A DNA stretch of 64,000 nucleotides, taken from assembly GCF_032854445.1 (NCBI RefSeq), contig NC_088300.1:46927682-46991681 (forward strand). Direction: 5' to 3'. Below the pieces are notes generated by a model, which saw only the letters and a list, made by a program, of their open reading frames with translations, was not told the origin of the DNA and made no database searches. Shown piece by piece: positions 47,227 through 60,000 of the stretch; position 1 is the first letter of the stretch; every line of letters starts with the position of its first letter. This stretch comes from Liolophura sinensis. Its lineage: Eukaryota > Mollusca > Polyplacophora > Chitonida > Chitonidae. The position numbers and the translations under genes are program-made.

Positions 47227-50200
47227 TTTATTTTAGACAACTATCGGTTAGTATGCACACTGTAAATAAACCGGATTTAGAAGGCATAGGCCACTTAGAC
47301 ATTTATAACAGCATAAAAAGGGAAAAATTTCAACATACATGTACCTGTTTACATGAAGGTTGATGAACAAATGTCTTGACCCAGCCCAGATATAATCTCT
47401 GACCTTAAACACATCAAACTACAATACATATAACCATGCACAACATATACATGCACAAATGTTAGACACACGCAAAGTTAATAACAAAATGGTCTTTACC
47501 AAGACAAAGTTCTCACATTACCTACCCATATATCTTTTACAGTGCAATAAAAAATGGATTCACAAATTTTTGCTAAAATGGGCCTTATTATCAAATCGTA
47601 AATGAATCCCACCAGTTCTCTGAACAATGGAAGTTACTGGCGAAATTCTTTTTTGAGAAGAGCACATGTAGTCCTGTGAGAATCAGACTATCCAGCAAAG
47701 GAGCAAAAAACAACACATTGCTTTTGTCCAGATGTTAGACAGTCTTCATTCCTCACCATTGGTCCTCTGGTTATTCATACTACAAGGTACAAGATTATCA
47801 TTTAAATCCTCCACCTGACCCTGGGCTGTGTACGGACAACCATCTGTATTTTCAGCTTGTGGGAGACTTTTCTGAAGTTCTAGACTATATATTCCCTCAA
47901 TCATCTATTTAATATTGCATGATTCCACACAGTCACTTTTGACATCAAAATCTAATTCATTTTAAACACCCAATTATTTAGCGTGATGTTAAAAGAAATC
48001 TACCAGAAACTGAATATCTGAAGCAATAAATTTTGCAGTACATGTGCTGTATTCCAAGATCAAAAATGATTGTGTGGAATCTACCCCAGACCTTTACAAT
48101 CACCACATGTACATCATAAGAACAGGCAAAAGAAGTGGAGAAAAGAAAGAGTAAGGAAAACTTTTTGAAAAGGGCTTACTCAGATCCGATATACAGTTTT
48201 CTTTGAACATGTAATTGTCCTCATCACTTGTACTATATGCCTATTCAGTATACCTATCCTTTCTGTCCAGTAATCACACCCAGCTGACACAAGCAGGCTG
48301 ATAAGCCCATTTAATACATGGTTAATATTCTTAATACAGTTACAAAAAGTTAGCAAATGGCAGCATGATTACTACTTCAAAATTGGCTACTTACTCTTGT
48401 ATCTTACAATAGACAAGTATGCCTCTTACAGCCAATACAGAAGGTACACCCATAAAGTAGCCTCCACACAAGTTATTTACATCTGTACAGGAAGTTACAT
48501 GTAGCGCTTATACTAAGCCTATAAGAATGGAAACATGAACCATTTATAACATGAAGACTTCAAATATACAAGAGCAATTTGTTCAGTAGCGACACAACAC
48601 GGTACACAATATACACTTCTGACAATGTCCTCTTGGGAATACATCAAGAGCATTGAAGATATGAATGGAAACAGTTGCAAGTATATGTATTTACCATTTT
48701 AAACATGTACAAAATATAAACTGTGTTTAGCACTGAACAACAACATAAGCTACCTGTTCTTCCTTTGCAAAATCCATTCCACAGAAATCATTTACAGCTC
48801 AGTATTTCATATAGGGGTAATAAAGAAAAGGAAAAACTGACAATAAACGCAATCAAACAATGACCTTAAAGAAAAATTCTGATGAGAAGAAAATACTATT
48901 TGAATAGGGACGTGATCTACCAATGATCATATATAAAATAAACTAAGCACTGTTCATTAAGTACTGATGACAAATAGCCATAGTTTAGCCTTCTTATGTG
49001 GATTGACAAAACGACAGCTCTGTAAATACGATCATTATCAATGTTCAGTACTTAAGCTGATCCTACAACAAATAATAAAATATTTTTCATTTTTAGGACA
49101 TATTTGCAGTCTTGTAATGATGATGCCTGTCTCTGTGATATTTCTGCAAGTGATGCGAGATGGGAATACCAAAATTATATAAACATGCTTAGCTTAAAAA
49201 CTCTAAGGCTAAGAGTTGAAGTCAGCCTTAACAGCTAGTGACAGCGCTGAAAATTTGTACGGTCAAGTATACCATAACCTTAACATGGATAAGAAACAGC
49301 ATCTCAAACATCAACCAAGTGCCTTAACATGTCGCCTCTCACCACAATAAATGAAGAGCACCATGAATAACGATTTCCAATATGAAAATGTTACAATTAG
49401 ACCAAGCCATTTTTGTTGCCTACATTAAATATATGTACAAAATGTTTTCTTGATACAAATAATGTAAATTACTTTCACAAACTCTCATACAAGTATTTAC
49501 ACAAGTGTTTCATACATTTACATATAATGTATAAATTAATAGATTTAAATTTCACATTATCATTGTATAATAAAACAATTTTCCATTATTGAAAACCTTT
49601 CAGTAATTTATTCATGACTATAATAGTAACACCGGGAAGCCAATTTATGTTTTACTAGTTGTGTCACTACATATGACCAAAAGCTATTCAACAACAGGAC
49701 ACATACAGACAATACTGACCAAATTCTGATAGAACTAGGTCTTATCTTCAATCCTGGGACCCTCAGACAGCCTACAGCCCTTTAGGTAGGGTCTGTGAGT
49801 AATTTTATTCTCAGCAGCTGGGAGACACTGGAACAATGGACAACTACATGAAGGACTCTCTTACTTTCAATAGGAGACCTGTAGGACTTAACAAGAGATA
49901 ACTAGGACTTAATTATTCTTGAAACACTTATCAACGAGGATTGATTTATCCTTAAAACAAGATCAACTGGGACTGATTTATCCTTACAAGGGGCACAAGG
50001 ATGTCTTATCCTTAAAAAGGTGACAACTTGGATAGTCTTATCCTTTCAAAGGGGATAATTTAGGACTGTTTTATCCTTGTAAAGGAATCCACTCGGACTG
50101 TCTTATCCTTATAAAGGAGTCAACTAGGACTGTCTTATTCTTAAAACGGGATCAACTAGGACTGTTTTATCCATGACAACAAAACAAACTAGGTCATGGT

Positions 50201-51012
50201 GACCTGACATCAGTATCATAAACAAGTACGAGATCCACCAACACTGAGGTATATTGCGTACTTCACTTTGATTTTCTTCTTTTATCTTTTTTTAAAATGT
50301 ATTTACAAGTAAATTATAACTTTAAAAAACAGACTTTCAACACAAATAAAACTACATAATTTACTTCTCATAATAAAACCACAGACTGGTTCATGGAGTG
50401 ACAGAACCATAAATGTCAATTATTCTGAAGACAAGTGCAGTGTGCGCTACAACATTTACAGATTCTCCCAAGAACCACTTCCTGAACGCATTTCAAAAAG
50501 GCTTTTTTAATTTTAATAAAACTAATATGCTTATGTTAAACATTTTATTTATCAAAAGGTGTCCTCTAAAACCCAAATAAACAAATAACAATTTTAGTAA
50601 ATTTCTACCAGTTAATACATATAACCAAGTTCCCATGGATGCTGTTACCAATGTAGATAATACATGACTGGTGTAATTCATAAAAAGCTGAAAAGAGATA
50701 CTAACAAATAGCACTCATTTGCATAAAATTATTCAACTTTCATGAAAATATGATGCACCACTGAACAGGCATGTCCAATAAAAAAAAAAAAGCTGTCAGC
50801 CATCAAATGTGAAAATATGTTCTTACATGAGACTATATTTACTTTCATAATGTAATGCTGACAAAAAGACGGCAACAAAAGCTTGCTCTGATCACCAATG
50901 ATAAAATTGAATGATGGTTAACAAACTGGCAAGGGAGGTAATCATGTTACAAGATCCCTCAGCCAATGGCAGTGATTGGATGATGGACACTTCCTTCCGC
51001 TCTTGGTACAGG
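47227..51012 (-). other. FAR 3' UTR, about 3.8 kb
   Basis: It lies between the FAR stop codon and a minus-strand polyadenylation signal (TTTATT at 47227-47232, AATAAA on the transcript). The sequence is AT-rich and holds the 32-bp tandem array at 49872-50193. Shorter 3' ends are possible, since other TTTATT sites occur. No conserved frame is seen. Confidence 0.5.
49872..50193. repeat. 32-bp tandem repeat, about ten copies, in the FAR 3' UTR
   Basis: Units read approximately actgtcttatccttataaag followed by gagtcaactagg, about 32-33 bp each, diverging towards the left end. If the 3' UTR assignment is right, the array is transcribed as part of the FAR mRNA. Confidence 0.85.
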
Positions 51013-54000
51013 TTACTCCTTTCGGATTGTGCTTGTCACTCGAAAGTAACGGACAAATTTGAACACAAGCCCCATGATGAGATACCAAAGATTTCGGCCA
51101 ATATCTGATCGGGCAATTAGTATTCTCCAGAGAGCAACAACGAGCACTGTGTTGAATGCGTAACGAATGTTCCGCAGTCTGAAACAAAAAATAAGAATAA
51201 AAGGTTTATTACTTGACATAATCTTGGATGTAAACTGAATAAGGTGTACTCTTTATGAGGAATTCAGCCTGCCTGTTTCATGAATACCTTGTATCTTAGG
51301 CGTTAATCTACCTATGCTCCAGTGCCTGATATTTGGCCACATTTTCAATGACCCATTTCTCAATTTGCAGCCACAAATATCCAAATTAAGATATCAGATA
51401 TGCAATCCCGCATTTTTACTGAACGGCTGAGGTTAGGTATAATATGTGACATTTATGTCACGCATGAATAAAAAAACCGAAGACACATAAAAAAAGTGTG
51501 GAGCACTTTCTGATTTTTGTTTTTTCTCCAAGAGACAAGGTAAGTTTATATGGAGGGGGAGAGAGAGAAAAAGAGAATGGTACGGTTTCACTCACTTCCT
51601 CATATGTGCTCGCGCAGCAGGTAGTCCTGCCATATCCTCATTCAGGATGTATTGTTTCGTGCCAAGACAATAGTTCTCTATGTACGTCGGCCAGTGAAGG
51701 GCTCGTGGATCAAAGTAAAATGTCTAAAATGACAAAAATACATACATATTAAACATTCTGCATTTGGCATGCAACACTATGTGTTAATGTCTAAATATAT
51801 ATATATATATATGTATTTAACACTAATTCTACACCTAACAGTAACACTTCTAACTATTCTCAAAAAGTGCCACATGTATTATATATAGAAGACAGATATT
51901 CATGTGATAATTCTATGAGGTATGGTGGAGCCAAGATTCTGTGAGGTGGAGCTGTCTTACGTTGGGTTTGCAGTGTTTACATGAACCTAGGGTCATCATT
52001 TTGGTTATATTCAGTGATTCACTCTCAATGTTACGAGTACGCAACAACCATGGCAACCAGCTACATAAGCATTACATCATTACAATGCAAGTAACGTTAA
52101 GAGAGCTTTATTCAAGTTGGCCCATACCTGGTGCTCCTCAAAATTAACGGGTCAACAGATTAAAAAATGGCCAGGTCATTAATTCTGAAGTCTTAGGTCG
52201 GAATGGTAGGAATGGAGCTCCAATTTATGAGGCAGATGCTCTATAGCCTCTTGGCCATTGCAACAAGGTTACAATAGTTTGGCAAAAATGCTGTGCTTTA
52301 TAAACACACCGGCACAACACACCAGCACCTTTTGCTCCAAGTTAAGGGTAGGAAGAAAGAAGATTTATTTCCCATATTTATATGCAAAAAAAAAAACAAA
52401 AAAAAAACACACATGCAAATAAAGTCACCACAAAAAAAAAGACACCACAAAATTCATAGATCGCGTTGTAAAGTCAAAATAATCTGACAGACCACTAGTG
52501 CAGGTCAGAAAAAAACTGTAACAACCATTCTGGTTTACCAAAGGGAGCAAATCCTGTAAGTCATTACCAGGGCTCAGAGTTTAGTTTTTCTCTCAGTCAC
52601 ACTGTGCGCCTAACTTTGCCCTTTTTTTTTCGAGGCAAACAGGTAACATTTTAAGGCCAAGAAAGCAAAAGGTGAAAAAAAATGAAATACAAAAAACATT
52701 TACAGTGTATCCCAGCTTCACAAAGCTTTAACTACCCATGGATCAAGTAGCTGATATAGGTACATAAAAACAACCAAGGTGATTGGATATCTAAAAGTTC
52801 ATACAAGATAAACAATGTACTGGAGCAGGTGAAAATTAACATATATCACAATCACATGTAGCTTGAGTTTTTTTTCAAAAAGCAGTTGAAGTAAGTTGAT
52901 GCATAGTCATTGTAGCACTCACAGTACAACACTTTTTCAATTTCCATGTTTGGTACCGGCCCGGATAGCACAGTTGGTAAAGCGTCCACTTCGGGACTGG
53001 TAGATCCAGGATCAATATTTGATCGAGTCACACCTAAGACTTTAAAAGAGGAAGTTGTAACTTCCTCGCTTGGATTTCAGCATGAAGGGGATAGTGCAAC
53101 GACTGGTTGACCCATATCAGTATAATGGCTCGGGCGGGGTGGCTTACTTGCCTTCGGTAAGTCGTCTCAGTCAAGCAGCACTAGATAGAAGAGCGGTGGA
53201 AATCCGTCCTGCTACAAGGAGGCACATTATACATACATGCACCCCCCTAAGGATACCTGCGTCGTCATATGACTGAAAAATTGTTGAGTACGACACTAAA
53301 CCCCAAGCACTCGGTCACTCGCTCACTCACTCACTCCATGTTTGGTGCCTTAACTACATGTAGTTCCAACTTCCTCTTTTAAAGTCTTCGTTGTAACCCA
53401 ACCCAGGATTGAACTTGGATCCTAAGTAGACACCGGCCCTAACTGAATTATCAGGGCCTGTCAAGTAGCAGATTTTGACCTGATCAACGAACCAGACCAC
53501 TGACAACTTTAAATGATCAATAGCATGCTCAAGCGAATGATGATATCCTAGTCGCACGTGAGTTTAACTTTGCACAAACGAAAATTTTAGTCTCATATGG
53601 GAGCAGTTAGTCATTAACTTCGAGCCCTGTGACACAACAGTGCCCACTACCTACTTTAATAACGATGCCATTCATTTCAATAAGATTACATTGGCATTGT
53701 TATTCAAGTAGGTAGAGAGCGCCACTTTTCCATCAGTTACAAGATTTGTTTCCCCTTGCAGAAGGCTGGTGAGCCCCATTATAATTGGTGTTAACTGATG
53801 TCGTCATTTTACCCAACAAGCGAACAAGTTTGAGTAGGAACACCTTGGATCAGCAGTGTTATTATCTGTGTGATTATCAATCAATTCCCTCTCTCACCTT
53901 TTTATCCTCGGCACTGAGCTGGTTGCGCAGCATGTCCAGGTTGTGGTAAGTCCACTCCCACGAATGAGTGGTGAAGTAATCCAACGTGCCAATTGTCTTA

Positions 54001-57000
54001 TGCAGTTTGTTATACGTCTTGACCATTCTGAGTGGCAAGAGAAAACAAAAACAGTTGAATGGGTGATCCCAAATAGCACACCATGTGTTCAAAATTATGT
54101 AATGTCTTGTACATGACATATTATTTATTGGTATCAACAGAAATATTACATAGAGAAAGAAGCTTTCATGAAACTATAAGTTCACAATACACGTTCCCAC
54201 CTGGTGTGAGCTGTTGGAATAATAGCTGTCCACAAAACACTCCAAAACAGAACAAACTCTCAAACTTGTACCAAGCTTCAAAAAAAAAATACAATGAATC
54301 GGACTGACAGACACGAGTTAACTGCCGAGGCCTCTTCTGTAGTGGAAGGGGTATAATAGTAACTGTCCCTACATCAACCATGATTTTCGCCTGCTACTGA
54401 GTTATCAGGTGGGTTAAAATGTTGACATGCACTTGTCAGAGCTGCACGCCATGCCCACAAGGGTACATGAGATTTAAACCCTGTGCAGCTGAATTACTGT
54501 GCAGGCTGACATCATTTTTCTCTGTGACACTAAATTTACAACCTGTACAGCTAAATTACTGTGCAGGCTGACATCATTTTTCTCTGTGACACTAAATTTA
54601 CATCCTGCGCAGCTAAATTACTGTGCAGGCTGACATCATTTTTCTCTGTGACAATAAATTTACAACCTGTGCAGCTGAATTACTGTGCAGGCTGACATCA
54701 TTTTTCTCTGTGACACTAAATTTACAACCTGTACAGCTAAATTACTGTGCAGGCTGACATCATTTTTCTCTGTGACACTAAATTTACATCCTGCGCAGCT
54801 AAATTACTGTGCAGCCTGACATCATTTTTCTCTGTGACACTAAATTTACATCCTGCGCAGCTAAATTACTGTGCAGCCTGACATCATTTTTCTTTGTGAC
54901 GCTGCATTCCATGGCGCATCGCCAGCGGCTCAGGGTTAAAATTTCACGCCCAGGGTTTAAATCCCCATATTACCTTGTCAACATACGGATAACTTATAAT
55001 AAAGTAAAGTATACCTAGAATACGGAAAGGTAATAGGTAAATAATAAGATGTATAAAGTGTATATGAAATCTAACCTTGGCTTTTTGCCGAGCACGCTGT
55101 AGGCAAGGTCAAACATATATGCTGGTATCAAATGACTAACGAAGATCCAGTAATCATGAAGCAAGCTTGAAAAGAAAGCATAAAATTAATTTATTTATTT
55201 ATTTTACAAATTACACATAATAAACTTTGACAGCAACACAACAAATGCTGATTGCAATGGAAACAGCAAATTAATAATATGAAGATGTAATCATAACATC
55301 TTTGTGCATGTCACACCATCTTTACACTATATGTGGGAGAGGTGTCAATAAAAACAATTTGGTTTATCTGACCACTGTTTAGTTTCACTATCAAGAATTA
55401 ATGAATGAAGTAAACCAGAGTACCCAGAACAAACAACAGTCCTTTGGCCAAGTTCCTAACATACTTTCCAAAGTCATATACAAATTACATACAGTATTTG
55501 TGAATGAATGATCGATTCATTTGGTGTTTTACGCGGTACTCAAGAATACTTTATTTATACGACAGAGGCCAGCATTAAGGTGGGAGGAAACCGGGTATTA
55601 GTGAAGGACTCTTGGTCTTCAACATGCCTTAGACTTCTCAAATGACACATCAAGCAAGGAAGTACTAAGATTGGCTATCTCACAGTTTCCACAGACCCTA
55701 TTCAAGTTACAGAACCTGTCCTATGTCTCACAGAACTTTGCTGTGCACACCTGTTATTCGTAAGGAACAAGTTGGGTCGTCTGAAGGCACAGTCCAGGGG
55801 AATCCTCTTGAAGGAATTTCTGACGATTGGTTCTGTGAAAGACAAAAGCAAAGAATTCAACATATATGTGTGCATAATTCCAAAAAGGTCAGTTATCCAA
55901 TATAACATGGAACAATGGAAATACAATACAGACACAAGCTAACAGTTACCAGTAAAATATTTTCATATCTAACTTTTTATGTGTGCAGTTATTATAAATA
56001 AAAGCATGTTTATATCTTAATGTCAAACTGACTGCTATTTTTGTTTTTATGAGGTTTTGATTAAGAGTTTTTATGACCTATTTTTTGCCACACACTTATC
56101 CAACCTACATAGCTGAGCTACTGAGAGGTTTAGAGTCTGAAACCTCAATGGTTAGAGCCTTTAGGGGAATATCAATGCTGGCACAAAGACATAAATGTTG
56201 CAAGTATTTGCAAATATATACTGTAACATGGCCGGCCAATGCGGTCCATGCAAATTTTGTAAACCACAGGTTTATCAACTACTGGAAACAAGCTGTAAAC
56301 TACTGGAGACAAGCTGTAACTAGTCCTAGAGACAAGCTGTAAACTACTGGAGACAAGCAATAACTAGTCCTAGAGACAAGCTGTAAACTACTGGAGACAA
56401 GCAATAACTAGTCCTAGAGACAAGCTGTAAACTACTGGAGACAAGCAGTAACCAGTCCTAGAGACAAGCTGTAAACTACGAGAAACAAACTGTAAACTAC
56501 TGCAGACAAGCTGCCTCAGTCTCTCAAGTGTTTACAGTCTACTCACCCATTTCCCCCCAAGTGAAGGGGTTAACAGCCCCCGTGCAGGCGTGATAGATGA
56601 GGGTAGACTTGGGTTTGGTCACCCCGGTGTACCAGGCTACTGTTATCATCATGTTGATGGGGATGTCTACTGGTACGATGTCTGCCACAGCGCTGTTCTC
56701 TGCCTTCATAGTCCTTAACACACCCTTACCTGTCTATTGCAATACAAAAACAGCTACATCATCAACTAAACAAACATATCTAATAAAGTTACACAGAAAG
56801 CTCTTATATTTATAATGTATCACATGGGAAGGTGAGGATGATTGTGGGTTTCCCTGGGCTCTGTCCAGTTTCCTCCCACCATAATGCTGGCTGCAGATAT
56901 GCTTCTTGAATATTATCAATAAATAAAATACTAACTACAAATAATAAAAAGTAATAAAAAAAATATGTATCAAGTATACATATTTGATATAATTTCTGCA

Positions 57001-60000
57001 CTACATCTCTGACATGACCAGATACAGGTTATAGAATGGGGTGGAGGGGGTGGAGGGGATCTGAGGTGCCAGAGTAAACCACAGCCCTTCCCTCACGTAC
57101 AAATCTCCTGACAAAGCCACAGCCAAAATATCAAGAGCTTGATTTAAAGTTCTGAATTCGTAAAGGTGCAGATCGGTTGCTATGAACACAATGACTTAGC
57201 TCATCAAACCAGCAAGAGCAATCAAGGTTTAATTCCTGGAGCAAAAATATCCGATACCTGAGTTAGCAAGAACATTACATACATGAAAATACAGATCATA
57301 CTTACAGCTATGTAGATGCCACTAGCACCATTATAGTTGTCAATCCATCCCTGTAAAGGTAACATAAATCTGTCATCAACACATCCCAATCTATTACATA
57401 CACTAGTTGTAAACATTAAAGGAGAAAGCCAAAAAGTGGATATCCTGGCATTAAAGAAAGACCAGAGGTTCTAACTTTCATCATAACCAGCAATAATGTT
57501 TGGAACTACTTTAGTTTTCTTTCCTTTTACATGTACTTTTTATAGTCCAGAGAACATTTCCATTCATTACAAGAATAGGTAAAACAGAAAAAAAGTGTGT
57601 TATTTATTCAGTAATTTTCACATTCCTAACATTCTAGCATTTCCATGCACCAGTCACATTCCTGAACATTTTTATTTATTTATTTGACTCGTGGTAAACA
57701 ATGTAATCAAGAATATTTACCTTAAATAATGGGCAGAACCCATGATCACACAGGAAACCAGCTTGGACTAGAACTCGCATTGACCGCACTTGTGCAGGAC
57801 TTGCGAGTCCTTATGATGCACTAACATACTGGCCACTCCGCCCAATAGGCGCTTCTGATTCATCACAACCTTATTTATGTTAGAGTTTCCAGACTTGCCC
57901 ACACCATGGGTTATCCAACTTTTTCATTTCACTCATTTTTAGACACGTGACTTATTTATTTATTTGACTGATGTTAAATGTCATACTGTAAGATAACATT
58001 TTTGTTAATATATAAAGGTTGTCAGTTTTATGGAAATATACATCTTTTCAGAGGGAGACTACAACAATTCCTCTGGGTCAAAGACCGATTACAAACATCC
58101 CTTTAACACTGCTTGGTATTCATTCACATCCATCAGGTAGCTTAAATTCCACTCTGCATATTTCTTCATCCATAAACAGAGCAGAATTTTAGCATTTCAC
58201 CTGGGCCTTGTGAATTAGTGGAAAAAAGAATCAAGACTTACTGCCACCGGTTCCTTCCAAGCCGCCCCCACGATGGAGGGTCGGACGATGGCAAGTGGTA
58301 GAGAAGCGCCCTCTGTGACCAGCAGGTGCTCTGCCAGCTGTTTGGTGTACGTGTAGGTGTTGGGTTTGTTACCCAGTAACTTAGGGGTGATAGAATTCAG
58401 CATGTCATCATCCATCCACCTGTGGGGGGAGGGCATATATGTACACAGTCCAATCATAAGCAACACCTACAGTTAACATCTTCTCAATATCAGGTATGAG
58501 CTTAAGAAATGCAATTTATTTGTATTAGATATCTTCACATTTCTTTATTCTTTTCAAACAATGGAGAGGATAGGGAAAGAAAAATTAAATGCACTGAAAA
58601 TTTTGGTGTGTTTTGCCTATCTTTCCTGTTCTCATATACCTTGAACAATACAATAAAATCTGTTGGCACTACCTGCGTTGCACATGGTCAATGTTCAAAC
58701 AGGTTATGTGAAATTTCCTGTTTCACTGTTTCTTTTATTTATTTGTTTATTTATTGAATTTATTTATTGTAGTTTTATGCTGTACTCAAGAATATTTCAC
58801 TTATGTGATGGTGACCAGCATTATGGTGGGACAATAGTGAGCACAGCCCAAAGAAAACCCACAACCATCCACAGCTTTGCTGACAGATCTTCCCACTTTC
58901 CTGTTTCAATACAGCATTGAAGAGCCAGCCCCTGTCAACCTTCCTCAATTGTGAACAACACAAAGAGACAATGGATCATAAATTGCTTTCTACATCTGTT
59001 CTTCCTCTGAGCACTGGTATTTGGTCCACTTACTCAAGGGAATCCAGTAGTTTGTGTGGATGAACCGGGACTGGGTAGATCACTTCCTCTATAAACGGAC
59101 GGTCACAGTTTGCATAGGCTGTCGAAACGTGTACGAATGCCTGCGAGAAAATATGACGGCCAGAAAAACATTATTCAGTGGTGAGGTGAATCTAAAAATT
59201 AGACGCATTTTAACATCAATGACAAAGATCTTGGTAACGTTGACATTCTGAGTTCAGATTAAAGTATTTGTTTGAAGTTTTTTGGGTAGATTACAATGCA
59301 AGGCAAGAGTAAGTATGTGTTGGACTTGTCTGAGCTTACATTTAGAAGTGCCATATACAGAGAAATGTATGAAATCAGACACTACACACAACTTCAAAGC
59401 AGAATGATCAGAGGAAGTTTACAACAACCTTCTTGGAGAGTTTTGGAGAATTACCTCCATATTCCGCATATTTTTTTTTACTCTTTCACTAATGTTATAC
59501 ACTGAAATTACATGCATAAGGCTTACGGAAGGTTTATTCATTTCTTCCTATTTGACAGTAGTTCCATGTCAAAGTGAAAATATTTTCACTCACACAATGG
59601 TTTGCTGGTGGAGAAATCCAGGGTGCCTTAAGAAAAGCACCATACAACCAACTCTGTGAATTAAGCCGCAGAAGAATCAGCGAAAGCTGAATTTAAGCTT
59701 GCAACTTCACCAGTCAGGGGTTGATCAGTTTTGGCGAGAACATTTAAGCTGAAGGCCTAAGGGAAACCAGGACAAGCAAACCAACTTACTGTTATTCAAG
59801 CAGAACAAGCAAAAAGCAGAATCTTACCTCCAAATGCTTCAATTGCTTACACAATTTTATCATCTTTTGTACACCAATGACATTCAGCTCTAGTGCCAAC
59901 CTGTGGGAACAAATTATTATACATATTTTTTAGCTTACAAACAAGAATCCCCATCCAGTGGTTAATTTGATTTCCTTATTTAATTGATATTTACTCCTTG

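Noticed and set aside
54472-56517. Regular repeats considered as a CRISPR array
   Set aside because: Units are directly contiguous without unique spacers, and the genome is eukaryotic.
57001-57189. 62-codon minus-strand frame between FAR exons
   Set aside because: It has no similarity to FAR, and exons 57350-57306 and 56733-56547 already join in frame across it.
57417-57440. ttaaaggagaaagcc considered as the end of another TTAA element like that at 42554
   Set aside because: No matching inverted end with TTAA was found nearby, so one short match is not enough.
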